Assembly: GCA_963722495.1 (NCBI GenBank)
Contig: CAVRND010000005.1
Location: forward strand, 117,546 to 181,545
Direction: 5' to 3'
From: Hyphomicrobium_A sp963722495
GTDB taxonomy: Bacteria > Pseudomonadota > Alphaproteobacteria > Rhizobiales > Hyphomicrobiaceae
Length of the DNA stretch: 64,000 nucleotides
Shown here piece after piece: positions 9,925 through 19,967 of the stretch. The notes under the pieces were generated by a model. The model ran no database searches and had not been told where the DNA came from. It saw only the letters and a program-made list of their open reading frames with translations. How positions within the stretch are numbered: the stretch's first letter is position 1; the number at the start of each line of letters is the position of its first letter. A program made the translations under genes and the position numbers.

Positions 9925-10529
9925 TCAGTGCGTTGGCGGCAGTCCGGGTTGTCCGTCCGGGCGCAGCTCGGCCGCCATGCAGCCTTTGCAGCCGTGACCC
10001 CAGCGAACCATGACCATCTGACCCGGACGCAGCTCGGTGAAACCGAAGCGCCGCAGCGTTTCCATGTGCACGAATACGTCGGGCGTTCCTTCGCCCCGCG
10101 TCAAGAAGCCGAAACCGCGCACCCGGTTGAACCACTTCACCATGGCCCGCTCCCAGTCGCTTTCCGGCGTGACGATGACGTGCGTCCGCTGCGGCAGCTG
10201 CGAGGGGTGGATGGCCGTGCTTTCGTCCATGCTCAGGATGCGGAATGCCTGCATGCCCTTCGGGCGGCGCAGCACCTCGGCAGTGAACCCGTGCTCCTTC
10301 GTAGGCTGTCTGATAGCCGCCCGCCCGCAGGCAGGTCACGTGGAGCAGAATGTCTGCCAGCCCGTTGTCGGGCACAATGAACCCGTAACCCTTTGATGCA
10401 TCGAACCATTTAATCGATCCGACGACCTCGAACACCTCGATCCCGGCTTCTTCGGCCCCTTCCCGAGTTCATCTCGATCGGTTGTGGGTCGAACTGCGGA
10501 AAATCGGGACGCTTAGAGGAATCCCCCAT
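9925..10529 (-). CDS. Double cold-shock-domain protein (frame interrupted)
   Basis: About 200 residues. The start is one of two adjacent ATGs at 10527-10532. After an acidic leader come two cold-shock domains: the first begins GSIKWFDASKGYGFIVPD, the second begins VKWFNRVRGFGFLTRGEG with VFVHMETLRRFGF. Both have the RNP1 (KGYGF, RGFGF) and RNP2 (VFVH) RNA-binding strands; in the first domain RNP2 is ILLHVT. Breaks near 10460 and 10300 interrupt the frame. Two-CSD proteins are typical of alphaproteobacteria and probably act as RNA chaperones. Confidence 0.85.
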
Positions 10530-10532
10530 CAT

Positions 10533-11327
10533 CTGGTACCCCGCTACTTGCTCAACGTTTGCTTTTTTGCTGCTCCGTCAAAGTCGCCGGGAACGCGGAA
10601 GAGCCCTCTTCACGTCCCAGCCCCCGTCACGAAGCAAGCAAAGAATACCATCTGTTAACCAACTGGCCAGGGGCATTATTCCGGCCATGCCTCCGAGGCC
10701 GGAATGTCACGCAGATGTCCACATGAAATGCGGGCAAGTAAGCAGCTGATAGGGCTAACGTTTTTAGGGTTATGATTCTTCCCCACATTTTCATGCGGAA
10801 CATGCCCGAACACACTTCGTGGGATATATCTGTGACTAGAAACTGGCCCCAGATATTCGCCGAATTGCCGGCAGCACTGATTCGCTTTCACAACGCGCCG
10901 CTGAAAGCGTGCTCTCGATGGCCGACGGCCGCCTCGCGCCCCCACACCTTTTCCAGCGGCTTGTCCCCAGCCCCGAATGTCCCGCATCTTCGAGCGAGCC
11001 TGAGCGTTCGCCCGCACCCCTCTAGCCGCTGGACAGTGTGCCTTTCCGGCTGCACACAGCGGGCAGCGCTGCGAATCGGCCGGCGGTCTCGAAGACCGGA
11101 TTTCAGTGCATGCGCGCGGCCTCACGCCGGCCGGCTTGTGACGGTCACTGGGTCCACTCCCAGCAGCCGGGCCGGCGATCGGACGACAATGTTCCAATAG
11201 GTCGCTCGTTGGCAAAAATTTTCGCCTCGCTGGCGCAGTGGGAATGTGATCCTATTTTTATTTGGGAGACATGCTTTAAGCAGCAATCGGTTTCCCCTAT
11301 CTTCTGGTCTCCACAAAGGGATCACGG
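10533..11327. other. 795-base stretch without a supported gene
   Basis: Open frames here on either strand have no recognisable domains and arginine/proline-rich composition typical of antisense GC-rich DNA. Two inverted repeats stand out: ATTCCGGCC (10678-10686) with GGCCGGAAT (10697-10705), and CGGTCT/AGACCG at 11084-11098. A T-rich block, CCTATTTTTATTTGGG, sits at 11250-11265, about 60 bases ahead of cysH, and may belong to its promoter. An untranslated RNA is possible but unproven. Confidence 0.4.
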
Positions 11328-12171
11328 ATGCCGACGAAATCCTCAACCGGGCGCGGCGCCTCAGGGGCGCCCAGCGCCGGGGCCACCTTGCGTACCGGCG
11401 CGCGACCCGCGCCGGCGACCGCTGTCGACCCGGTGGCCGACGCCCTGGCGCTCGACCGCCGCCTGGCGGCTATCGACAGCCTGGAAGAGCGCCTGCTGGA
11501 GATTACCCGCTCCGTGCAGGGGCGCGTCACCTTTTCGACCAGCCTCGGCATCGAGGACCAGGCGGTGCTGCACGCCATCGCCGCGAGCGGCGCCGAAGAT
11601 CGACGTGTTCACGCTCGACACCGGCCGCCACTTCCCCGAGACGCTGCAGACGCTGGAAGACAGCGAGAACCTCTACGGCCTCAAGATCCGCGTCATGTTT
11701 CCCGACGCCAACGAGGTCGAGGAGCTCGTCGCCCGCGACGGCATCTTCGGCTTCCGCCTCGCCGTCGAGAACCGCAAGGCCTGCTGCGACATCCGCAAGG
11801 TGCGGCCGCTGAACCGCGCGCTCGCCGGCGCCAAGGGCTGGATCACGGGCTTGCGCCGCGAGCAGTCGGCCGGCCGCGCCGAGGTGCCGTTCGCCTCGTG
11901 GGACGCCGAGCACGAGCTCGATCAAGCTCAACCCGATCGCCGACTGGAGCGCTCGAGCAGCTCGAAGCCTACGTCGCCGACAACGACGTCCCGATCAACG
12001 CGCTGCACGCCAAGGGCTTCCCGTCGATCGGCTGCCAGCCGTGCACGCGCGCCATCACGCCCCGGCGAGGACATTCGCGCCGGCCGCTGGTGGTGGGAGA
12101 ACGAGGACGGCAAGGAATGCGGCCTGCACATAACACGGCCGCCGCCAAGCCAAGGAAGGCATGCTGCATGA
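11328..12171 (+). CDS. cysH: Assimilatory APS-type sulfonucleotide reductase (frame interrupted)
   Basis: Reduces adenylyl sulfate to sulfite with thioredoxin. The ATG at 11328 leads a low-complexity Ala/Gly/Pro leader of about 45 residues, then VTFSTSLGIEDQAVLH and FTLDTGRHFPETL. The paired cysteines KACCDIRK (about 11776-11799) and CQPC (about 12034-12045) form the CC...CxxC set that binds a [4Fe-4S] cluster in APS reductases and is absent in PAPS reductases. The C-terminal ECGLH carries the catalytic cysteine. Frame breaks near 11593, 11923, 11951 and 12063 each yield to removing one base. TGA 12169-12171 overlaps the cysD start as ATGA. Confidence 0.9.
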
Positions 12172-13075
12172 CGGCACAGTTCTCGCACCTCGACTGCTCG
12201 AGGCGGAGAGCATCCATCATCTTCCGCGAGGCCGCCGCGCAGTTCCGCAGGCCGGTGCTGATGTACTCGATCGGCAAGGACTCGACCGTCCTGCTGCATC
12301 TGGCGCGCAAGGCGTTCTGGCCGCCGAAGCTGCCGTTCCCGCTGCTGCACATCGACACGACGTGGAAGTTCCGCGACATGATCGCCTTCCGCGACAAGAC
12401 GGTGCGCGACTTCGGCCTCGACCTCATCGTGCACACGAACGAGGACGGCCTCGAAGCGCGGCATCAACCCGATCGACTACGCGCCGTCCGTCTACACCGA
12501 CGTGATGAAGACGCTGCCCTGAAGCAGGCGCTCGACAAGTACGGCTTCGACGCGGCCTTCGGCGGCGCCCGCCGCGACGAGGAAAGCTCGCGCGCCAAGG
12601 AGCGCGTGTTCTCGTTCCGCGCCGAGGGCCATCGCTGGGATCCGCGCACGCAGCGCCCGGAGATGTGGCACCTGCTCAACGGCCGCCTCGGCTCCGGCGA
12701 AACGGTGCGCGTGTTCCCGCTGTCGAACTGGACCGAGCGCGACGTCTGGCGCTACATCCTGCGCGAGAAGCTCGACGTCGTGCCGCTGTACTTTGCCGCC
12801 GAGCGCCCGACCGTCGTGCGCAACGGCCAGATCCTCGTGGTCGACGACGACCGCCTGCCCGCTGAAGCCCGGCGAGAAGCCGCAGATGCGAAGCGTCCGC
12901 TTCCGCACGCTCGGCTGCTATCCGCTGACCGCCGCCGTCGAGTCCGACGGCCGCCGACCTCGAGAGCGTCGTCGCCGAGACGCTCGGCGCGCGCACGTCC
13001 GAGCGCCAGGGCCGCCTGATCGACCACGATCAGGCCGGCGCCATGGAGAAGAAGAAGCAAGAGGGATACTTCTGA
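12168..13075 (+). CDS. cysD: Sulfate adenylyltransferase small subunit (frame interrupted)
   Basis: ATP sulfurylase catalytic subunit; with CysN it makes APS from sulfate and ATP. MTAQFSHL at the start is followed by LLEAESIH and FREAAAQFRRPVLMYS. The PP-loop SIGKDSTVLLHLARKAF binds ATP. Later come GFDAAFGGARRDEE and SRAKERVFSFR, conserved in CysD, and the closing MEKKKQEGYF is the usual CysD tail. Breaks near 12184, 12212, 12455, 12520, 12862 and 12950 all preserve the protein. Stop TGA 13073-13075 overlaps the cysN ATG. Confidence 0.92.
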
Positions 13076-14560
13076 TGACGGCGGTCACGGCTATCACGGC
13101 GCCGAAGATGCTGCTGCGCCCGCATCGATGCACATCGGCACGAGCTCAACGGCATGCTGCACCTTCTGACGTGCGGCTCGGTCGACGACGGCAAGTCGAC
13201 GCTGATCGGCCGCCTGCTGTGGGATGCCGCCGACCTCTACGACGACCAGCGCGAGACGATCAAGCGCTCGTCGAACGCGGCGACCGGCGGGCGCATCCCG
13301 ATTTCAGCCTGCTGCTCGACGGCCTCGTCGCCGAGCGCGAGCAGGGCATCACCATCGACATCGCCTGGCGCTACTTCGACACCGCGACGCGCCGCTTCGT
13401 CATCATCGACAGCCCCGGCCACGAGCAGTACACGCGCAACATGGCGTCCGGCGCCTCGCACGCCGACGTCGCCATCATGCTGATCGACGCGCGCCACGGC
13501 ATCAAGCGCCAGACGCGCCGCCACGCCGCCATCCTCGACCTCATCGGCGTGAAGCGCGTCATCCTCGCCGTCAACAAGATGGATCTCGTCGACTGGTCGG
13601 AGGAGAAGTTCCGCGCCATCGAGGCCGACTTCCGCGACGCTGATGTGGCGCTTCGGCTTCTGGGAGGCGATCGCCATTCCGGTCTCCGCCGTCGGCGGCG
13701 ACAACGTCGCGCGCAAGTCGCGAGCACATGCCCTGGTACACGGGCCGCACCTGCTCGAGCACCTCGAGCGCATTCCAGCCGCGGACATCACTGCCGCGCG
13801 GGCCGTTCCGCTTGCCGGTGCAGACCGTGCTGCGCGACGGCCGTCGACTTCCGCGGCCTCGCCGGCACCGTCGCGTCCGGCTGCGTCAGCGTCGGCGACC
13901 GCATCACCGACGCGCTGAGCGGCCAGAGCGCGCACGTGCAGCGCATCGCCACGATGGGCCGCGATCTCGAGCAGGCCAAGCAGGGCCAGGCCGTCGCCAT
14001 CCAGCTCGACACCGATATCGACGTCGCGCGCGGCGCCGTGCTCTCGCCAGACCAACAACCTGCCGACCGTCGCCGCGCAGCTCGAGGCGCGCCTCGTCTG
14101 GCTCAGGGAGACGCCGTTCGATCCGGCGCCGGCTATTTCCTGCGCACGGCGACCGACCTCGCTCCCATCTCGAGCCTCGAGATCCAGTCGCTGCTCGACC
14201 TGGAGACGCTGGCTGCCCAGCCGTCGGAAAAGTGCGGCGTCAACGACATCGCCATCGCCTCGATCGCGCTTGGGCGCGCCCGGTTGCCGTCGACACGTTC
14301 GCGGACAACCAGCCGACGGGCGCTTCCTGATCGTCGATGCCATCACCGGCGCCACCGTCGCCGGCGGTGTCATCAGCACGGCGACCAAGGGCGACGCCGC
14401 CAACGCGTCGGCCTTCATGCTGACGCGCGAGCTGCTGGAGCGCGGGCTGTGCCGCGACCTCGGCGACAGCGACGAGGACCGCCGCGAGTTCCAGCGGCGC
14501 GCCAGCGAGGCGGCGCTGCTCCTGCGCGCCGCCGGCATTCCGGTCAAGATCGAGCTTTAA
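13075..14560 (+). CDS. cysN: Sulfate adenylyltransferase GTPase subunit with a remnant APS-kinase tail (frame interrupted)
   Basis: An EF-Tu-like GTPase that drives APS synthesis. It has G1 (GSVDDGKSTLIGRLL), G3 (DSPGHEQYTRNMASGA) and G4 (NKMDLV), then the beta-barrel domains and the closing CysN strand VDAITGATVAGGVIS. After that, about 50 residues read LLERGLCRDLGDSDEDRREF and RRASEAALLLRAAG, which match the interior of APS kinase (CysC) around its GLNRDLGFSDADR motif, without the CysC P-loop before it or the substrate lid after it. The tail is therefore a leftover of a CysNC fusion or a fixed short extension. Breaks occur near 13125, 13300, 13640, 13725-13870 and 14320. Confidence 0.9.
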
Positions 14561-14584
14561 GGGCTCTCTTGTGTTTGCGAGGAT

Positions 14585-14621
14585 CGCCGCGGCTTCGGTA
14601 TCCGTTATACCGGACGCGGCG
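14585..14621 (+). promoter_or_regulatory. Palindromic hairpin between cysN and the TauE/SafE gene
   Basis: CGCCGCG (14585-14591) pairs with CGCGGCG (14615-14621), enclosing GGTATCCGTTATACC (14597-14611), itself a palindrome. The TATCCGTTA core recurs at 15450-15459 (inverted) ahead of the second TauE/SafE gene, and a close form lies at 19960-19970 ahead of cysJ. It may be an operator, a weak terminator, or both. Confidence 0.45.
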
Positions 14622-14651
14622 TTCCCGCTGAAAAAGGTGTGAGCCAGCTCG

Positions 14652-15397
14652 ATGTGGGAAGACCTGCTTCTTGTTCGTGGCCGTCGGCTTTGCGGCGCAA
14701 ATGGTCGATGGCGCCATCGGCATGGCCTACGGCGTCATCTCCACATCGGTGCTGCTGAGCCTCGGCATCCCGCCGGCAACGGCGAGCGCCTGCGTGCACG
14801 CGGCGGAGACTTTCACCACTGCCGTGTCGGGCGCCTCGCACTGGAAGTTCGGCAACGTCGACCGCAAACTGCTTCTGCGTCTTGCCCTGCCGGGCGCGAT
14901 CGGCGGCGCCATCGGCGCCTACGTTCTCACCAACCTGGACGGCGACAAGATCAAGCCGTTCATCAGCGCCTATCTGCTGCTGATCGGACTCTTCATCGTG
15001 TGGAAGGCGCGTGACCAAGCGCGTCTCGGAAGGCACGGAGCCTTCGCGCGTCGCGCCGCTCGGCTTTGTCGGCGGCCTGCTCGATTCCATCGGCGGCGGC
15101 GGCTGGGGCCCGATCGTCACCTCGACGCTCATCGGCCAGGGCACGACGCCGCGCTACGCCATCGGCTCGGTCAACCTCGCCGAGTTTTTCGTCACGCTGA
15201 CGATCTCGGCGACATTCGTCGCCACGATCGGCCTGGAGCTGTGGCCGATCATCAGCGGCCTCATCATCGGCGGCGTCATCGCCGCCCCCTTCGCCGCCTA
15301 CGCGGCAAAAGTGCTGCCCGACAAGGTCCTGATGATCCTCGTCGGTTGCGTCGTGGCCATCCTGAGCCTGCGCACCATCGTTATGGCCCTAACCTGA
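14652..15397 (+). CDS. TauE/SafE (TSUP) sulfite/sulfate-type permease, first copy
   Basis: About 248 residues, eight predicted helices. After MWEDLL one base is extra near 14670, then FVAVGFAAQMVDGAIGMAYG, the TSUP signature helix, is repeated in the second half as GFVGGLLDSIGGGGWGPIVT. A further break lies near 15010. TSUP proteins move sulfite, sulfate or organosulfonates. Its position just after cysHDN points to a sulfur oxyanion. GAGGC/GCCTC at the stop codon may form a weak terminator. Confidence 0.88.
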
Positions 15398-15506
15398 GGC
15401 TTCAAGCCTCGGGGTGCCGGTCCGCTTTCTGCGGTTGAACCATCCAAGATAACGGATATGGTCGCCCCCAAGAGGCGCCCCAGAACGCGATACGAGCCTG
15501 TCTTCT

Positions 15507-16358
15507 ATGGAATTTCTGCACTCGGGCGCCTGGCCCATCATCATCTTGGGCGGCTTTGCCGTCGGTTTTCTCGTGGGCCTCACCGGCGTCGGTGCCGGTT
15601 CGCTGATGACGCCCTTCCTCATCTCGGGGATCGGCATCTCGCCGGTGCTCGCCGTCGGCACCGACTTGCTGTTCGCCTCGATCACCAAGGCGAGCGCTGC
15701 CTGGCGCCACCACTCGCTCGGCAACGTCAACTGGCCGATCGTGCGCTGGCTCGCGACGGGCAGCCTGCCGGGCGCCGCGCTCGTGCTGGCGTGGATCTAT
15801 CTCGCCGAGCCCGACGTCCACGTGCTCGCCGCCATCATCCGCAAGGTGCTCGCGGCGGCCCTGGTCGTCAGCGCCTGTGCGTCGCCGCCTATCCGCTGCT
15901 GAAGCGCTACGCAATGGCCGCCGCCGATCATGCGGCGCCGGTGACTGGTGCGTCCCGCGCCGACCTTGGTGCTCGGGCTGGTGCTCGGCATGCTCGTCGC
16001 GCTGACGTCGGTCGGCGCCGGCGCCATCGGCGTCGTCGCATTGACGGCGCTCTACAGCGCTCTTTCGGCGCGGCGCCTCGTCGGCACCGACATCGTCCAC
16101 GCCATCCCGCTGACCTTCCTCGCCGGCGCCAGCCACTTCGGCATGGGCAACGTCGACCTGAAGATCCTCGGCTTCCTGCTGGTCGGATCGGTGCCGGGCA
16201 TCGCGCTCGGCTCGCGCATCACCGGCCTTGTGCCCGACTGGGTGCTGCGCGTGGCGCTGGCCCTCGTCCTCTTCTGGGCCGCCTACTCGCTCATCAATCC
16301 CATCCGCCATGTGAGCCGCATGCCGCGCGGCGCCAGACGAATCGACAGGGCTAGCTGA
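15507..16358 (+). CDS. TauE/SafE (TSUP) permease, second copy (frame interrupted)
   Basis: About 283 residues with eight helices and the duplicated TSUP half: GFLVGLTGVGAGSLMTPFL in the first and GMLVALTSVGAGAIGVVAL in the second. Breaks near 15877 and 15950 shift the frame, but the helices continue. It is distinct from the preceding TSUP protein (GVGAG rather than GGGGWG), so it is not a recent duplicate. Its last 8 bases overlap the 3' end of cysI on the other strand. Confidence 0.88.
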
Positions 16359-18080
16359 CGGTCTTCACGAGGTCGAGGTCGGCGTGGAAGCGGTTGCCCG
16401 CCGTCGTCGCCCGCACGTATCCCGCACGGATGGCGAAGTCGCCGAAGTGCTCGCCGTCCTCGCGCTCCTTGGCGTAGCGCGCGAACATCGGCTCGAGCAG
16501 GCCGACGATGCGACCCTTGTCGACGTCCTCGGCGTAGAGCTTGTTGAGCCGCGAGCCGTTGAACGCCGCGCCGAGGTAGAGGTTGTAAAGCCCCGGGTTG
16601 CGGCCGACGAGACCGATCTCGGCCAGATACGGCCGCGCGCAGCCGTTCGGGCAGCCGGTCATGCGGATGACGATCTCGTCGTCTTTGAGGCCCGCCTTGT
16701 CGAGCGACTCCTCCAGCGCCGTCAGCAGCTCCGGCAGGAAGCGCTCGCTTTCGGCCAGCGCCAGCCCGCACGTCGGCAGCGCGACGCAGGCCATGCTGTT
16801 GCGGCGGATGCCCGACAGGCCGTGCCGATGGCGATGCCGTGCTCCTTGAGGGTCGCCTCGATCTTCGCTTTCGCCTTCGCCGACACGTTGGCGATGATGA
16901 CGTTCTGATTGGCGGTGACGATGAAGCCGCCGGGATGCAACTCGGCGATCTCGCGCAGCGCCGTGCGCAAGCTCCAGCCGGGCATATCCTTGATGCGGCC
17001 GTTCTCGACGAACAGCGTCAGGTGCCACTTCTTGTCGGCGCCCTGCGCCCAGCCGATGACGTCGCCGGTCGACGTGAACTCGTACGGGCGCGGCTCGCCC
17101 AGCTTGTAGCCGAGGCGCTTCTCGACCTCGTCGCGGAAGGCGTCGAGCCCGCGATCCTCGATCGTGTACTTGAGGCGCGCGCGCTTGCGGCTCGTCCGGT
17201 TGCCCCAGTCGCGCTGCACGGTCAGGACCTTCTCGGCAACGTCGATCGCCTGCTCGGGCGTGCAGAAGCCGAGGATGTCGGCCGTGCGCGGGAAGGTGTC
17301 CGGCTCGCCGTGCGTCATGCCCATGCCGCCGCCGACGGTGACGTTGTAGCCGACCAGCTTGCCGTTCTCGACGATGGCGATGTAGCCGAGGTCGTGGGCG
17401 AAGATGTCGACATCGTTCGACGGCGGAACGGCGATGACGATCTTGAACTTGCGCGGCAGGTAGTGGGCGCCGTAGATCGGCTCCTCTTCCTTCTTGGCCG
17501 GCCCGCTCTGATCCATCACCTGCTCGCCGTCGAGCCAGATCTCGTGGTAGGCGCCCGTCTGCGGCAGCAGGTGCTGGCTGACATCGACCGCCAGCTTGTG
17601 CGCGGCGGCGTGCACCTTCGACAGGAACGGGTTGCCGGCGGCGAGCACGTTGCGGTTGACGTCGCCGCAGGCGGCCAGCGTATCGAGCAGCGCGGCGTTG
17701 ATCGCCTGCATCGTGCGCTTCATGTTCGACTTGATGACGCCGTGAAACTGGAACGTCTGGCGCGTCGTCAGGCGCAGCGTGTGGTTGGCGTAGGTGCCGG
17801 CGATGGCGTCGAGCGCCAGCCATTGCTTGCTCGTCGTCACGCCGCCCGGCAGGCGCACGCGGATCATGAAGCTGTAGGCCTTCTCCAGCATCTTCTTGGC
17901 GCGCTCGGGGCGCACGTCGCGGTCGTCCTGCAGGTAGGTGCCGTGGAACTTGGTCAGCTGCGAGTCGTCTTCGGAGATGGCGCCGGTGACGACATCGGCC
18001 AGCCCCTCGGCGATGGTGCCGCGCAGCAGCCGGCTGCTCTCTTTGATGATCTCGTTCTTGGTGCGATTGTCGTCGGTCAT
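16351..18080 (-). CDS. cysI: Assimilatory sulfite reductase, siroheme/[4Fe-4S] beta subunit (one frame break)
   Basis: Reduces sulfite to sulfide using electrons from the flavoprotein. About 575 residues. The N-terminal half shows LRLTTRQTFQFHGV, a typical substrate/siroheme contact. The cluster ligands are ACVALPTC and GCPNGCARPY (C-x5-C then C-x3-C), the last Cys bridging to siroheme. A missing base near 16820 separates the main frame from the cysteine-rich end, which continues perfectly in the next frame. It starts 37 bases after cysJ, in the order cysG-cysJ-cysI. Confidence 0.95.
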
Positions 18081-18117
18081 CTCTGCTCGTCCTGCAGCGG
18101 GGCTCAGAGCCCTCGCA

Positions 18118-19905
18118 TCAATATACGTCGCGCTGGTAGCGGCCGGCCTTGGTCAGCTCTTTCAGCTTGGCGCGTCCCGCTTCGTCGTCGCCGCGCGCGG
18201 CTTCCGCGAGGATGCGGCCGAGCATCACATCGACGTCGCGTGCCATGCCCTTCTCGTCGCCGCACACGTAGATGTGCGCGCCCTCATCGACCCACTTGAG
18301 CAGGTCGCCACGCGCTTCCCACAGCCGCTGCTGCACGTAGATCTTCTCCGGCTGGTCGCGCGAGAAGGCGACGTCGATGCGCGACAGCGTGCCGGACTCG
18401 AGCGCCTCCTGCCATTCGAGCTGGTAGAGGAAGTCGTTGGTGAAGTTGCGCTCGCCGAAGAACAGCCAGCTCTTGCCCTTGGCGCCGTCCTCGGCGCGGT
18501 CCTCGATGAAGGCGCGATAGGGCGCGACACCCGTGCCGGCGCCGATCATGATGATCGGGCGGTTGCCGTCCTCCGGCAGCCGGAAGTGCCGGTTCGGCTT
18601 GACGTAGACGCGCACCGCATCGCCCACGCGGCGGCGGTCGGCGAAGTAGGTCGAGGCGACGCCCCCGCGCTTCTTGCCGTAGGACTCCCAGCGCACGGCG
18701 CCGACCAGCAGATGCGCTTCGCCGGGATGCGCCTTCGGGCTGGAAGCCACCGAGTACAGCCGGCCCGGCAGCGGACGCAGCAGGCCGAACAGCTGTTCCG
18801 GGTTGAGCTTCTCGGGATAGCGCTCGAACAGGTCGATGAGCTGGCGGTCCTCGGCGAACTCGGCGAAGGCCTTGGCGTCGGCGAGGTGCGCCAGATCGAT
18901 GCGCTGCGTGAGCTTGGCATAGTTGTCGACCAGCGCGCGCGACAGCGTCGTCACGTCGTAACGCTCGCGCAGCTTCTGCACGACGGCGCCGTCGGCACCG
19001 AGGCCCACCGCCTCGGCCAGCTCGAGCGCGATTTGCGGGTCGTTCTCCGGAACGACGCCGATGGCGTCGCCCGGCAGATAGGCGAAGCCGGGCGCCTCGG
19101 CGGCGATCTCGACGTGCCACGTCTCGCGCGTCGAGCCCGAGCCGTTGAGGTTGACGCGCGTCGAGATCTCGCCGGTCAGCGGGTTCTCGGCGGTGAACTG
19201 CGGCTCGTCGTCGTCGTCGGGCGCCGGTGCGCCGCCCTTGAAGTCGACATGCACGACCGTGGCGTTGCCGGCGGCCTCGGGCGGGGCGAGCTCGCCCAGC
19301 GCCTTCTCGGTCCACTCGGCCGCCTGCTTCGAATAGTCGAGATCGAGATCGACGCGGTCGAAGGCGCGCGTGCCGCCCAGCGCCGCCAGACGCTCGTCGA
19401 TCGCCTTGCCCGTGGCGCAGAACTGCGCGTACGCCGTGTCGCCCAGCGCGAGCACGGCAAAGCGGACGCCCTCGATGCGCGGGGCCTCGGGGCCCATCAG
19501 CGCGGCGTAGAAATCGACGGCGCGGCCCGGCGGATCGCCTTCGCCCCACGTCGAGGCGAACACGATGAGGTTTTTGGACTTCGACAGCACCGCGAGGTCG
19601 GCGTCGGCGAAGTCGACCACCTTGGCGTCGAGGCCGTGCTTCTGCGCCAGCTTCTTGGTGCGCATGGCGAGCGCTTCGGCGTTGCCGCTCTCGCTCGCAT
19701 AAAGGACCGTCAGCGCCTGGCGCGGCTTGGCCGCCACAGCAGCTTGCGGCGGCGCCCCACCAGCCTGCGCGGCCTCGAAGCCGGCGAAGAAGCCGGCGAG
19801 CCACGCACGCTGCTGCGGCGTCGTGCGTGCGACGACGCTATTGAGAGCATCAATATCTTCCGGGGTGAACGGTGCGTTCTTCGGAAGCAACGGTTGGGCG
19901 GTCAC
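18118..19905 (-). CDS. cysJ: Sulfite reductase NADPH flavoprotein alpha subunit
   Basis: A complete 595-residue frame. Residues about 65-200 are a flavodoxin domain (VLYASESGNAEALA, FASTWGEGDPP) for FMN. The rest is the ferredoxin-reductase-like half: RLYSVASSP for FAD, GGVASTYFADR, then the NADPH site MIGAGTGVAPYRAFIEDR and the C-terminal YQRDVY, where the final aromatic stacks on FAD. It passes NADPH electrons to CysI. The start follows a plausible GGAGG (minus strand near 19912). No breaks occur here, in contrast to its neighbours. Confidence 0.96.
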   Translation of the reverse strand: MTAQPLLPKNAPFTPEDIDALNSVVARTTPQQRAWLAGFFAGFEAAQAGGAPPQAAVAAKPRQALTVLYASESGNAEALAMRTKKLAQKHGLDAKVVDFADADLAVLSKSKNLIVFASTWGEGDPPGRAVDFYAALMGPEAPRIEGVRFAVLALGDTAYAQFCATGKAIDERLAALGGTRAFDRVDLDLDYSKQAAEWTEKALGELAPPEAAGNATVVHVDFKGGAPAPDDDDEPQFTAENPLTGEISTRVNLNGSGSTRETWHVEIAAEAPGFAYLPGDAIGVVPENDPQIALELAEAVGLGADGAVVQKLRERYDVTTLSRALVDNYAKLTQRIDLAHLADAKAFAEFAEDRQLIDLFERYPEKLNPEQLFGLLRPLPGRLYSVASSPKAHPGEAHLLVGAVRWESYGKKRGGVASTYFADRRRVGDAVRVYVKPNRHFRLPEDGNRPIIMIGAGTGVAPYRAFIEDRAEDGAKGKSWLFFGERNFTNDFLYQLEWQEALESGTLSRIDVAFSRDQPEKIYVQQRLWEARGDLLKWVDEGAHIYVCGDEKGMARDVDVMLGRILAEAARGDDEAGRAKLKELTKAGRYQRDVY

Positions 19906-19967
19906 AAACGCCTCCTCGACATTTCTCGTCTGGCGCAGGGCGCCAAGCTACCACCTTCGATATCCGG

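Noticed and set aside
10676..11215. 179-residue minus-strand open frame and a 142-residue plus-strand one
   Set aside because: Both are rich in Arg, Pro and Ala, have no motif, start poorly and overlap each other; they look like chance frames in GC-rich DNA.
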